A DNA stretch of 39,528 nt. Origin: CAZMCH01 sp964564735. Its GTDB lineage: Bacteria > Poribacteria > DTPJ01. The position numbers and the translations under genes are program-made. Each line of letters begins with the position of its first letter. Positions within the stretch are counted from its first letter, which is position 1. The notes beneath the pieces are model-generated. The model saw only the letters and a list, made by a program, of their open reading frames with translations, was not told where the DNA came from and made no database searches. The stretch lies in contig CAZMCH010000032.1 of NCBI GenBank assembly GCA_964564735.1, positions 1 through 39,528 of the forward strand, given 5' to 3'. This document shows, one piece after another, positions 8,988 through 17,351 of this stretch.

Positions 8988-9016
8988 TAGACAAATAAAT
9001 CTATCAATGTTATACT
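8988..9016 (+). promoter_or_regulatory. Sigma-70-type promoter for the yceD-rpmF-plsX-fab operon
   Basis: TAGACA (8988-8993) and TATACT (9011-9016) are 17 bases apart, each with one mismatch to consensus. The transcript would start near 9023, leaving a leader of about 67 bases before yceD. No FapR- or FabR-type operator is recognisable in the leader. Confidence 0.65.
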
Positions 9017-9089
9017 TAACAACGGCTTGATGGGTAAATCCCAATATTATAGGTAAGTTATTTGCCTTATTAAGCTATGGGGTGTTAAA

Positions 9090-9620
9090 ATGTTAAGAAT
9101 TATGCTTGACACGATTGATGAAGGGTCAAGTTTACTAGATTTAGAGATTGTTCCAGAAGACTTAGTTTTGGAATTTGACGGCGTACATTTTACAAGCGAT
9201 GTATCTGTTAATTTAAAATTTTATAGACAAACTGCAAAAATTTATGTCAAAGCAGTCATGTCAGTAGATGCAGAAATGGAATGTAGCAGATGCCTTGCAA
9301 AAGTTCCGATTAAGATAAAAGCTGGCGCAGAGGTTCAATATTCACCTTTACCAAAATTTGTTGAAGATCAGATAGATGATATAGGCATCGGTTATTATAC
9401 TGATGAATATATAGATATTACAGACGAATTAAGGGAAAGTATACTTTTAGAAATCCCTATGATTATTTTATGTTCTGAGGATTGCAAGGGATTGTGTTCA
9501 CAATGTGGTCAAAATCTTAATATAAAAAAATGTGACTGTCCTGAATTTGAAGACTTAGGGGAGTCAAAACTTGCAGTTCTTACAAAGTTACTCGATATAA
9601 AAGGGAAATTGGAGGTGTAG
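9090..9620 (+). CDS. yceD: DUF177/YceD family protein
   Basis: 176 residues. The family is usually encoded just upstream of rpmF, as here, and has been linked to 23S rRNA accumulation. The protein has a CSRC pair (Cys65, Cys68) and a C-terminal cluster of cysteines (Cys128, 132, 136, 139, 148, 150), typical of the family's likely metal-binding end. The ATG follows GGGGTG. The stop is 3 bases before rpmF, and the sequence GGAGGTG at the end of yceD serves as the rpmF ribosome site. Confidence 0.9.
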   Translation: MLRIMLDTIDEGSSLLDLEIVPEDLVLEFDGVHFTSDVSVNLKFYRQTAKIYVKAVMSVDAEMECSRCLAKVPIKIKAGAEVQYSPLPKFVEDQIDDIGIGYYTDEYIDITDELRESILLEIPMIILCSEDCKGLCSQCGQNLNIKKCDCPEFEDLGESKLAVLTKLLDIKGKLEV

Positions 9621-9623
9621 TCA

Positions 9624-9809
9624 TTGGCAAACCCAAAACGAAGAATATCAAAATCGCAAGGCGGTATGCGTAGAGCGCATCAGGCATTAAAAGCTAAGTC
9701 TATTGGTAAATGCCCAAGATGCGAGGAAATGAAATTACCACATATAGCTTGTCCCAGTTGTGGTTATTATAAGGGACGACAGGTTATTGAAATAAAAACA
9801 GGCGAATAA
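9624..9809 (+). CDS. rpmF: Ribosomal protein bL32
   Basis: 61 residues beginning ANPKRRISKSQGGMRRAHQA after the initiator, a clear bL32 N-terminus. It is the zinc-binding (C+) form, with Cys30, Cys33, Cys43 and Cys46 in CPRC...CPSC. The start is TTG with GGAGGTG upstream. It sits in the conserved yceD-rpmF-plsX arrangement that couples ribosome and lipid synthesis. Confidence 0.97.
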   Translation: MANPKRRISKSQGGMRRAHQALKAKSIGKCPRCEEMKLPHIACPSCGYYKGRQVIEIKTGE

Positions 9810-9815
9810 TTAACA

Positions 9816-9868
9816 TAAAACGTGAAACGTAATAAAATAATATTTTATTGGATACGTATCATGTTTTA
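9816..9868. repeat. Long imperfect hairpin between rpmF and plsX
   Basis: TAAAACGTGAAACGTA (9816-9831) pairs with TACGTATCATGTTTTA (9853-9868), 14 of 16 positions. The inner AATAAAAT/ATTTTATT arms (3-base loop) extend the stem, with a small bulge on one side. There is no T-run after it, so it is more like an RNA-processing, attenuation or REP-type structure than a simple terminator. Confidence 0.6.
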
Positions 9869-9892
9869 CAAATCATTTATTATAATTTAAAT

Positions 9893-10942
9893 ATGCGAAT
9901 TGCTGTTGATGCTATGGGCGGTGATAAAGCCCCTGATGCTATTGTAGAAGGGGCTATAATGGCTGCCAAAAATTATTCATTAGAGGTTTTGCTAGTTGGT
10001 CCTCAAGATCGAGTAGAGGAACAACTGAGCAAGCACAATCTAGGTAAAGCCAAAATACAGGTAATTCCTTCTTCTCAGTATATACTTATGGATGAACCTC
10101 CTGCTGAGGCGGTTAGGAAGAAAAGAGATTCTTCTATGCACGTATCAGCTCGTTTGCTGAAATCTGGCGATGCCGATGCTATGGTTACTGCTGGAAATAC
10201 TGCTGCTGCACTTGCTGTTTCACGTTCTATACTTGGTAAACTCAAAGGCGTATCACGTCCATCACTTGCCTCAATAATACCTAATATAAAAGATGCTACT
10301 GTTCTGCTTGATGTTGGTGCAAACGCAGGTAGCTGTATGCCGATTCATTTGGTAGAGTTTGCCCTGATGGGAGATATTTACTCTAGGAAAATATTGGGAA
10401 AAGATAATCCAAGAGTTGGTCTGCTCAGTGTTGGTGAGGAAAAAACTAAAGGAAGTGCCTTTACTTTAAAAGCCTTTCCGCTTTTGGAACAATCCTCATT
10501 GAATTTCATTGGTAATGTTGAAGGTTCTGATATTGTAAATGGAAATGCTGATGTCGTTGTCTGTGATGGATTTGTCGGAAATGCAATCTTGAAGTTTGCA
10601 GAAGGTGCATCAATAATGTTTTTTAGCACCATAAAAGGTGAATTTAAGAAGAGCTATATAGCAAAATTGGGTCTGTTATTATCAAAAAAGGCATATAAGG
10701 CATTTTCAGAAAAACTGAATTACGAGGTATATGGCGGAGCTCCAATTCTTGGAATAAATGGAGCGTGTATAATAGGTCATGGCAAATCAACTGCAAAGGC
10801 TATAAATAGCGCAATAAGGATTGCATCTGAATTTGTTGCCTATAATGTAAATGCAACTATTCAGGAAAGCCTTAAAATAATGAATCAAAATCTTGATATT
10901 CAGTCATTAAAAACTTGTAAGGAAGAGGACGAAAACGGGTAA
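9893..10942 (+). CDS. plsX: Phosphate acyltransferase PlsX
   Basis: 349 residues from the ATG at 9893, which opens with the family signature MRIAVDAMGGDKAPDAIVEG. The frame is open from 9848, but that adds 15 residues with no family counterpart and lies inside the hairpin. PlsX converts acyl-ACP and phosphate to acyl-phosphate for the PlsY/PlsC route to phosphatidic acid. Family motifs seen include SARLLKSGDADAMVTAGNT and GFVGNAILKFAEG. No Shine-Dalgarno sequence is visible; a TATAAT box at 9881-9886 is placed so that a transcript could start at or next to the ATG (possible leaderless mRNA). The gap to fabH is 7 bases. Confidence 0.95.
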   Translation: MRIAVDAMGGDKAPDAIVEGAIMAAKNYSLEVLLVGPQDRVEEQLSKHNLGKAKIQVIPSSQYILMDEPPAEAVRKKRDSSMHVSARLLKSGDADAMVTAGNTAAALAVSRSILGKLKGVSRPSLASIIPNIKDATVLLDVGANAGSCMPIHLVEFALMGDIYSRKILGKDNPRVGLLSVGEEKTKGSAFTLKAFPLLEQSSLNFIGNVEGSDIVNGNADVVVCDGFVGNAILKFAEGASIMFFSTIKGEFKKSYIAKLGLLLSKKAYKAFSEKLNYEVYGGAPILGINGACIIGHGKSTAKAINSAIRIASEFVAYNVNATIQESLKIMNQNLDIQSLKTCKEEDENG

Positions 10943-10949
10943 TTTAATA

Positions 10950-11942
10950 ATGAAGCTTTGGAATTCGGCAATAATAGGAACAGGTTCTTATGCACCTGAG
11001 AGAGTTCTTACAAATCACGATTTAGAAAAAATGGTTGATACCAGTGATGAATGGATACAAAGACGAACTGGTATGGTAGAGCGCAGAATAGCCGATAAAG
11101 ATACTGCAAGTTCTGATCTAGGTATACAAGCATCATTGAGAGCAATAGAAAATGCTGGAATAGAACCAGCAGAAATTGATTTAATAATTGTTCCAACAGT
11201 TACGCCAGATATGTTTTTTCCATCGACAGCATGTTTTATCCAGAAAGGTATAAAAGCGCCAAAATGTCCTGCTTTTGATATATCCGTCGGTTGTTCTGGT
11301 TTTCCTTATGGACTTGTAATAGCTGACCAGTTTATAAAATGTGGAACATATAGGACTGTTCTTGTAGTAGCGGCAGAGACATTGACCAAAATAACCGATT
11401 GGACAGATAGAAGCACTTGTGTTCTTTTTGGTGATGCTTCTGGAGCGGCGATACTACGGAGAACAGATGAAGATAAGGGAATTATCTCTTATTTTCTTGC
11501 GGCTGATGGTGAGTATTCCGACTTTGAGTTACTTGGTATCCCAGCAGGTGGATCAAGAAATCCAGCTTCTCATGAAACTATTGATAAAGGGATGCATTAT
11601 ATCAAAATGCGAGGGAAAGAGCTTTTCAAGCTTGGCGTGAAGGCAATGGCAGAGGCGGGGGCAAAGGCTCTCGAGAAAGCTAATCTGACCCTTGAAGACA
11701 TAGACTTGTGTATTCCACACCAAGCAAATAAACGCATGATTGATGCCATTGCAGAACTTATGTGCATTCCTGATGAAAAGATGTTTGTGAATATAGAAAA
11801 ATATGGGAATACCTCGTCTGTTACAATGGCTGTTGCTTTGGATGAAGCAATTAAAGAGGGAAAGATCGGTCCGGGGAGTCTGGTGCTTATTGTATCTTTT
11901 GGCAGTGGCTTGACTTGGGCTGGTGTTGTTATAAAGTTATAG
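10950..11942 (+). CDS. fabH: Beta-ketoacyl-ACP synthase III
   Basis: 330 residues with the full FabH catalytic set: Cys115 in the motif GCSGF, His257 in IPHQANKRM and Asn in YGNTSSVT. The N-terminal region TGSYAPERVLTNHDLEKMVD and DTSDEWIQRRTGM are characteristic. It condenses acetyl-CoA (or branched acyl-CoA) with malonyl-ACP to start fatty acid chains. It sits between plsX and fabD with only 4 bases to the next start, so translational coupling is likely. Primer specificity (straight or branched) cannot be read from these motifs. Confidence 0.96.
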   Translation: MKLWNSAIIGTGSYAPERVLTNHDLEKMVDTSDEWIQRRTGMVERRIADKDTASSDLGIQASLRAIENAGIEPAEIDLIIVPTVTPDMFFPSTACFIQKGIKAPKCPAFDISVGCSGFPYGLVIADQFIKCGTYRTVLVVAAETLTKITDWTDRSTCVLFGDASGAAILRRTDEDKGIISYFLAADGEYSDFELLGIPAGGSRNPASHETIDKGMHYIKMRGKELFKLGVKAMAEAGAKALEKANLTLEDIDLCIPHQANKRMIDAIAELMCIPDEKMFVNIEKYGNTSSVTMAVALDEAIKEGKIGPGSLVLIVSFGSGLTWAGVVIKL

Positions 11943-11946
11943 AAAA

Positions 11947-12870
11947 ATGAATAAAATTAGTGCGGTATTTGCAGGTCAAGGTTCTCAATATGCTGGTATG
12001 GGTCTGAAATTAAGAGAATATCCAGCAGGCAAAAGAGTTTTTCAAGAAGCAAACGATGCTCTAGGAATGGATATTGAATCGCTATGTTGTAATGGAACTA
12101 ATGAAGATTTGGGTGCTACAGAAGTTACTCAACCTGCCATAGTTACTTGCAGTATTGCGATGTATGGAATTATTACATCAGGTAGTATTGATATTCCTGA
12201 ACTAAATCAATTCGAGGTTTCTGTTTGTGCAGGATTAAGCGTTGGTGAATATTCCGCACTTGTGGCAAGTGGATCATTGAGTTTTGCTGATGCTCTTCGG
12301 CTTGTAAAAGAGCGAGGGCGTTTGATGGCAGAGGCTTCGCGGATCAACCCCGGAACAATGATGGCAATAATCGGCTTGGAAGCAGATAAAGTCCAAGCTA
12401 TTTGTTGTGATGCAAGTTCTATTGGAATTGTTCAGCCTGCAAATTATAATGCTCCAGGGCAGATAGTTATATCCGGCGAAAAAGAAGCGATAAAAAAAGC
12501 AGGGGAATTAGCCAAAGAATCAGGGGCTAAAATGTGTGTTCCTTTGGATGTAAGTGGTGCTTTTCATTCCCCATTAATGAAATCAGCAGAATCTGGATTG
12601 TTTGAAGCTCTAAAAAGCATATCTTTTTTAAGACCTAAGATACCTTTTGTTGCCAATGTTACTGGCGATTATATTGATGATCCAGAAATAATCAGGCAAA
12701 ATCTTGCAATTCAGTTATCTAATCCTATTTACTGGGAAAAATCAATAAAAAAGATAGTTGATGATGAAATAACTACATTTATTGAATTTGGACCTGGAAA
12801 AGTTATTTCTGGGCTAATTCGTAAGATATACCCAAAAGCAAAACTTTTTAATGGTGAAAGCATTTTATAG
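11947..12870 (+). CDS. fabD: Malonyl-CoA:ACP transacylase
   Basis: 307 residues. The N-terminal signature GQGSQYAGMG, nucleophile Ser98 in GLSVGEYSA and catalytic His207 in GAFHSPLM are all in place. It loads malonyl groups onto ACP for the elongating synthases encoded on either side. The ATG is 4 bases after the fabH stop. Confidence 0.96.
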   Translation: MNKISAVFAGQGSQYAGMGLKLREYPAGKRVFQEANDALGMDIESLCCNGTNEDLGATEVTQPAIVTCSIAMYGIITSGSIDIPELNQFEVSVCAGLSVGEYSALVASGSLSFADALRLVKERGRLMAEASRINPGTMMAIIGLEADKVQAICCDASSIGIVQPANYNAPGQIVISGEKEAIKKAGELAKESGAKMCVPLDVSGAFHSPLMKSAESGLFEALKSISFLRPKIPFVANVTGDYIDDPEIIRQNLAIQLSNPIYWEKSIKKIVDDEITTFIEFGPGKVISGLIRKIYPKAKLFNGESIL

Positions 12871-12891
12871 ACATATTTTGGAGAGATGGAT

Positions 12892-13632
12892 ATGGAATTA
12901 AAGGGAAAAGTTGCTGTTATAACAGGTTCGGCAAGGGGCATAGGAAAATCAATTGCCAAAAAGCTAGGGCAAAATGGTGCAACTGTGGTTATAAGCGATC
13001 TTGCAATAGCAGATGTATCTGCTACTGTTGATGAGTTGCGTGGTGAAGGTATAGATGCGTTTCCTGTTGAGGTTAATGTTACGAATATGGCATCTGTTGA
13101 AGCCATGTTTGATAAGGTGATGGAGCAATTTGGCAAAGTTGATATTCTTGTAAATAACGCTGGAATTACCAGAGATGCTCTTTTGGTAAGGATGGATGAA
13201 TCAGACTGGGATAGTGTTTTAGCAGTAAATCTGAAAGGGACTTTCAACTGCACAAAATGTGTTGCAAAGATAATGATGAAGCAGAGAAATGGCAAGATCG
13301 TAAACATTGCATCCGTTATGGGATTAATCGGCAATGTCGGTCAAGCAAATTATTCTGCATCAAAAGCGGGTGTTATCGGTCTAACAAAATCAGTAGCAAA
13401 AGAACTAGGACGACGAAATATAAATGTTAATGCAGTTGCTCCAGGTTTTATACAAACTAAGATGACCGAGGTTCTACCCGAAAAGGAAAAAGAGAAAATC
13501 CTTGAGCTTATCCCTCTTGGATGTATAGGCTATCCCGAAGATGTAGCCGATGCTGTTACATTCCTTGTATCTGATTCCGCAAGATACATTACGGGACAGG
13601 TCTTACAAATTGATGGCGGAATGGTAATGTAA
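12892..13632 (+). CDS. fabG: 3-oxoacyl-ACP reductase
   Basis: 246 residues. The cofactor motif TGSARGIG, the NNAG motif and the catalytic Ser141, Tyr154 and Lys158 (YSASK) of the short-chain dehydrogenase family are all present, and the protein ends with the usual ITGQVLQIDGGMVM. An in-frame ATG two codons upstream (12886) lies only 2 bases from GGAG, whereas 12892 is 8 bases from it, so the second is preferred. NADPH-dependent reduction of the ketoacyl-ACP made by FabH and FabF is the expected role. Confidence 0.96.
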   Translation: MELKGKVAVITGSARGIGKSIAKKLGQNGATVVISDLAIADVSATVDELRGEGIDAFPVEVNVTNMASVEAMFDKVMEQFGKVDILVNNAGITRDALLVRMDESDWDSVLAVNLKGTFNCTKCVAKIMMKQRNGKIVNIASVMGLIGNVGQANYSASKAGVIGLTKSVAKELGRRNINVNAVAPGFIQTKMTEVLPEKEKEKILELIPLGCIGYPEDVADAVTFLVSDSARYITGQVLQIDGGMVM

Positions 13633-13673
13633 TTAAGATATAAATAACAAATAATCAGGAGGTAATTTAGGAT

Positions 13674-13907
13674 ATGATTTCGGAAGAACGTATAAAAGAA
13701 ATAATAATGGAACAACTTGGTGTGGACGAAGATCAAATCACCCCAGATGCTTCTTTCATTGATGATATGGGTGCTGATTCTTTGGATACTGTTGAATTGG
13801 TTATGGCTTTTGAAGAGGCTTTTGATATTGAGATCCCAGATGAAGATGCAGAAAAAATCAAAACAGTTAAGGATGTAATGGAATATCTCAATGCGCATCA
13901 GGCTTAA
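13674..13907 (+). CDS. acpP: Acyl carrier protein
   Basis: 77 residues, acidic, with the phosphopantetheine attachment site Ser36 in DDMGADSLDTVEL. It has a strong AGGAGG ribosome site 11 bases upstream, fitting the high expression expected of ACP. A 20 bp imperfect stem lies in the 94-base gap between acpP and fabF. Confidence 0.97.
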   Translation: MISEERIKEIIMEQLGVDEDQITPDASFIDDMGADSLDTVELVMAFEEAFDIEIPDEDAEKIKTVKDVMEYLNAHQA

Positions 13908-13919
13908 TAATTAAGATTC

Positions 13920-13975
13920 AAAGATTTAAGATTGAAGATGTAAAAGATTTGATTAATCTTCAATCTTTAATCTTT
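13920..13975. repeat. 20 bp-stem hairpin between acpP and fabF
   Basis: AAAGATTTAAGATTGAAGAT (13920-13939) pairs with ATCTTCAATCTTTAATCTTT (13956-13975) at 19 of 20 positions, with a 16-base loop. No T-tract follows. Its place directly after acpP suggests a 3' stabiliser or processing site that lets acpP mRNA exceed fabF mRNA; a partial terminator is the alternative. Confidence 0.7.
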
Positions 13976-14001
13976 AGTCATTATTTGGAGTAAAAAAATC
14001 A

Positions 14002-15246
14002 ATGCGACGTGTAGTTGTTACCGGCATGGGTGCAATCACGCCGATCGGGAATGATAAAGAAACCTTTTGGCAATCTTTATGCTCTGGCAAATGTGGGGTT
14101 TCGAATTTAACTTACTTTGATACTGAAGGATTTGATTGTAAGATATCAGCTCAGGTCAAAGACTTCGATCCAGCGCCTTTTTTAACCAAAAAAGATATAA
14201 GCAAGCTAAAAACTGCCAAATTCATTCAGTATGCTCTTGCATCTGCTTTGATGGCAAGAGATGATGCAAAACTAGATATTTCAAAAGAAGATCCATATAA
14301 TATTGGCGTTTTGGTAGGATCAGGTATAGGTGGTATTGCTGTAATTGAAGAACAACATAAAAATCTGCTAGAAAAAGGTCCGGGACGTGTAAGTCCATAT
14401 TTTGTTACCCTTGAAATTGCCAATATGTCAGCAGGTCAGATTGCCATATATCTTGGTATTAGGGGTCCAAATTCTTGCATTGTTACGGCATGTGCAACAG
14501 GAAATCATTGTATTGGAGAAGCCTTTAGGATAATCCAACGTGGCGATGCGGAAGTAATGATAGCAGGTGGGACTGAATCTGCCATTACTCCTCTTTCATT
14601 TGCCGGATTTTGCTCGATGAAGGCTATGTCTGTGCGGAATGATGATCCTAAACATGCTAGCAGACCATTTGATAAAGAGAGAGATGGTTTTGTTATGGGA
14701 GAAGGTGCTGGAATAGTTATTCTGGAATCTTTAGAACATGCCCTTGAACGAGGTGTAAGGATCTATGCAGAGATTATTGGATATGGCATGACTAGCGATG
14801 GTTATCAAACAACCGCCCCTTTGCCAGAAGGTGATTCCGCTGCAAAATCAATGTTATTCGCTATCAAAGATGCGAAATTAAAGCCTGAAGATATTAGCTA
14901 TGTTAATGCACATAGCCCCTCAACCATTCTGGGTGATGCAGCAGAAGTCTCTGCATTAAAATTAGTCTTTGGTGAACACATCAAGTCTTTACCTATCAGT
15001 TCTACAAAGTCAATGACGGGTCATCTTCTCGGTGCAGCAGGTGCAGTTGAATTTATAGCATCAACAATGGCTATATATGACGATATAATGCCACCAACCA
15101 TAAATTATGAGTATCCAGACCCTGAATGTGATATTGACTGCATTCCGAATGTTGCAAGAAAAGCTGTTGTCAATTCTGTTCTTACTAATGCGTTTGGCTT
15201 TGGTGGACATAATGCCACTCTTATTGTTAAAAAATACACAAATTAA
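14002..15246 (+). CDS. fabF: Beta-ketoacyl-ACP synthase II
   Basis: 414 residues. The catalytic triad is Cys164 (TACATGNH), His304 (NAHSPST) and His341 (MTGHLLGAAGAVE), with the C-terminal NAFGFGGHNATLI. The loop after the first catalytic His usually reads NAHGTST; here Gly-Thr is replaced by Ser-Pro. All catalytic residues remain, so an active elongating condensing enzyme is expected, possibly with altered chain-length or substrate preference. It follows acpP and precedes rnc, the usual fab-operon order. Confidence 0.94.
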   Translation: MRRVVVTGMGAITPIGNDKETFWQSLCSGKCGVSNLTYFDTEGFDCKISAQVKDFDPAPFLTKKDISKLKTAKFIQYALASALMARDDAKLDISKEDPYNIGVLVGSGIGGIAVIEEQHKNLLEKGPGRVSPYFVTLEIANMSAGQIAIYLGIRGPNSCIVTACATGNHCIGEAFRIIQRGDAEVMIAGGTESAITPLSFAGFCSMKAMSVRNDDPKHASRPFDKERDGFVMGEGAGIVILESLEHALERGVRIYAEIIGYGMTSDGYQTTAPLPEGDSAAKSMLFAIKDAKLKPEDISYVNAHSPSTILGDAAEVSALKLVFGEHIKSLPISSTKSMTGHLLGAAGAVEFIASTMAIYDDIMPPTINYEYPDPECDIDCIPNVARKAVVNSVLTNAFGFGGHNATLIVKKYTN

Positions 15247-15321
15247 AAGAAAAAATACCACTTATTTATATCTAAGTATAGTGCATAATCAGGAATAAAA
15301 AGGAATAATAGGAATTTTGTA

Positions 15322-16140
15322 ATGTCTCATGAAATCGCCGAAACCGATGGTGGACTAAAACCAGATACGGAAAGTGATTATAAAGCTCCTTTTGAATTGT
15401 TAGAAGAAATTATCATTGATAATGAACGATTTAGGGAGCTTTATGCTTTAGAATATAAAATCAATTACATTTTTAAAGATATAAAGCTTTTGGATCAATC
15501 AATGACTCACAAGTCTGCCATATCGAGCAATGATATATACTCTTTATGTAATGAAAGAATGGAATTTCTAGGTGATGCTGTTCTTGAACTCTTAATTAGT
15601 TCTTTGCTATATGAGGAATTTCCTAGCTATACAGAAGGTCAGTTGTCTAAATTGAAGGCAGTTATCGTAAGCCAATCAATACTGACTTCATGCGCCAAAG
15701 AGATTGGTTTGGGAGAGTTTATAAGATTTGGCGCAGGTGAAACCTTGACAGGAGGCAAAGAAAAGTCATCAAATTTGGCAAACGCTTTGGAAGCACTGAT
15801 TGCGGCGATATATCTTGATGGCGGTCTGGAATCAGCAAGAAATTTCGTCCTAAAAATATTTTCTGAAGAGGTTCGCGAACTTGATAAAGACGAGATGAAA
15901 AGGGATTACAAATCTGCGCTTCAAGAATATTGGCAGGCAAGTTTTCAAAAACCACCTGTCTATAAAGTAATAAATCAGACAGGACCTGATCATGATAAGC
16001 GTTTTGAAATAGAGGTTATACTTTCAGGTGAATCCTATGGCAGAGGAATAGGAAGAAATAAAAAAGAAGCAGAACAAAAAGCGGCTGAAAAAGCTCTGGA
16101 AACTATATTTAACAGAAGGAGGGAAGAAGACACAGAATAA
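15322..16140 (+). CDS. rnc: Ribonuclease III
   Basis: 272 residues, about 40 longer than usual because of an acidic N-terminal extension (residues 1-45) of unknown role. The RNase III signature NERMEFLGDAVLELLIS is at 77-93, with metal ligands Glu81 and Asp85; the second acidic site lies in NALEALIAAIYLDGG. A double-stranded RNA-binding domain occupies about 200-268. It processes rRNA precursors and structured mRNAs, and could act on the hairpins seen within this operon. It ends 65 bases before the acyl-CoA dehydrogenase start. Confidence 0.95.
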   Translation: MSHEIAETDGGLKPDTESDYKAPFELLEEIIIDNERFRELYALEYKINYIFKDIKLLDQSMTHKSAISSNDIYSLCNERMEFLGDAVLELLISSLLYEEFPSYTEGQLSKLKAVIVSQSILTSCAKEIGLGEFIRFGAGETLTGGKEKSSNLANALEALIAAIYLDGGLESARNFVLKIFSEEVRELDKDEMKRDYKSALQEYWQASFQKPPVYKVINQTGPDHDKRFEIEVILSGESYGRGIGRNKKEAEQKAAEKALETIFNRRREEDTE

Positions 16141-16205
16141 TTATTTGATTGCTGATTAATGTCTCAAATCTCTCAGACGATCAAACAGTTGAGTGTCTAT
16201 TTAAT

Positions 16206-17342
16206 ATGAATTTTGAATTAACAGAAGAACAGAAGACGATTGTTGATGCAGTGAAAGAAATATGTGATACTGAGCTTGCTCCAAAGGCTGATGAAGTCGA
16301 TGCGAAAGGAGTTTTTCCAAAAGAGAATATAGAGCTATTAGCTAAATATGACCTAAGCGGGGTTTGTATACCTGAAGAATATGGTGGACTTGGCGCTGAT
16401 TTTGTAACGTGGGCATTAGTCGGAGAAGAGATTGCAAAGGCTTGTAGCACTACGGGAGCAATATTTGGTGCAAATATTCTTTGTATTTATCCGATATATA
16501 TGTTTGGCACAGAAGAACAAAAAAAGAAATACCTTGTTCCACTTGCCAAAGGTGAAAAAATTGGGGCGTTTGCTCTTACAGAACCAAGTGCAGGATCGGA
16601 TGCGGCAAGTGGTATCGCAACAGCAGTAAAAGATGGTAACGAATACGTCCTTAACGGCTCAAAGATGTTTATAACTAACGCAGATGAAGCGGAAATATAC
16701 GTCATAACCTTTAAGACTAATATTGATCGTGGTGCAAGGGGTATGACTTCGTTTATTGTTGAAAAGGGAACGCCGGGATTTACATTTGGTAAGCAAGAAG
16801 AAAAGATGTGTTTTCACGCATTGCCAAACTGTGCATTATCTTTTCAGGATTGTCGAGTCCCTGCTGAAAACCTACTAGGACAAGAAAATAGAGGCTTTCG
16901 TATTGCAATGGAGACTCTGGATATAGGAAGAATCGGTATGGCTGTTGGGGCTATTGGACTTGCAAAGGCAGCTCTCGAGAAAGCAATCAAGTATGCCAAA
17001 GAGAGAATCCAGTTTGGTCAGCCAATATCAACCTTTCAGGCAATACAGCATAAAATTGCTGATATGGCTACTGCTATTGAGGCTTCTGAATTGCTTGCAC
17101 TAAAAGCGGCGTGGATGAGAGATCAAAATATACCTTTCGGAAAAATAGCCGCCATGGCAAAGCTATTTGCATCAGAAACTTGCTCTATGGTTACTGCCGA
17201 GGCTGTTCAGATTCATGGCGGATATGGCTTGGTTCGTGAATATTCAGTTGAAAGATATATGCGTGAGTCAAAGCTATTTGAGATCGTAGAGGGAACATCT
17301 GAAATACAGCGTTCTGTTATAGCGGGACATGTGTTGAAATAG
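16206..17342 (+). CDS. Acyl-CoA dehydrogenase
   Basis: 378 residues from the ATG at 16206, the normal length of short/medium-chain acyl-CoA dehydrogenases, opening MNFELTEEQKTIVDAVKEI. The frame is open from a TTG at 16149, but those 19 residues have no family match. Flavin and substrate motifs are present: ALTEPSAGSDAAS, the central GRIGMAVGAIGLAK region, and the C-terminal QIHGGYGLVREYSVERYMR followed by EIVEGTSEIQRSVI, which carries the catalytic Glu. It would pass electrons to the ETF encoded downstream. Fatty or branched-chain acyl-CoA are both possible substrates. Confidence 0.92.
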   Translation: MNFELTEEQKTIVDAVKEICDTELAPKADEVDAKGVFPKENIELLAKYDLSGVCIPEEYGGLGADFVTWALVGEEIAKACSTTGAIFGANILCIYPIYMFGTEEQKKKYLVPLAKGEKIGAFALTEPSAGSDAASGIATAVKDGNEYVLNGSKMFITNADEAEIYVITFKTNIDRGARGMTSFIVEKGTPGFTFGKQEEKMCFHALPNCALSFQDCRVPAENLLGQENRGFRIAMETLDIGRIGMAVGAIGLAKAALEKAIKYAKERIQFGQPISTFQAIQHKIADMATAIEASELLALKAAWMRDQNIPFGKIAAMAKLFASETCSMVTAEAVQIHGGYGLVREYSVERYMRESKLFEIVEGTSEIQRSVIAGHVLK

Positions 17343-17351
17343 TGAGGATCA

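Noticed and set aside
12729..13334. 201-residue open frame on the minus strand opposite fabD/fabG
   Set aside because: Antisense to two well-conserved genes; Ser/Thr/Ile-rich composition typical of shadow frames and no ribosome site or family pattern.
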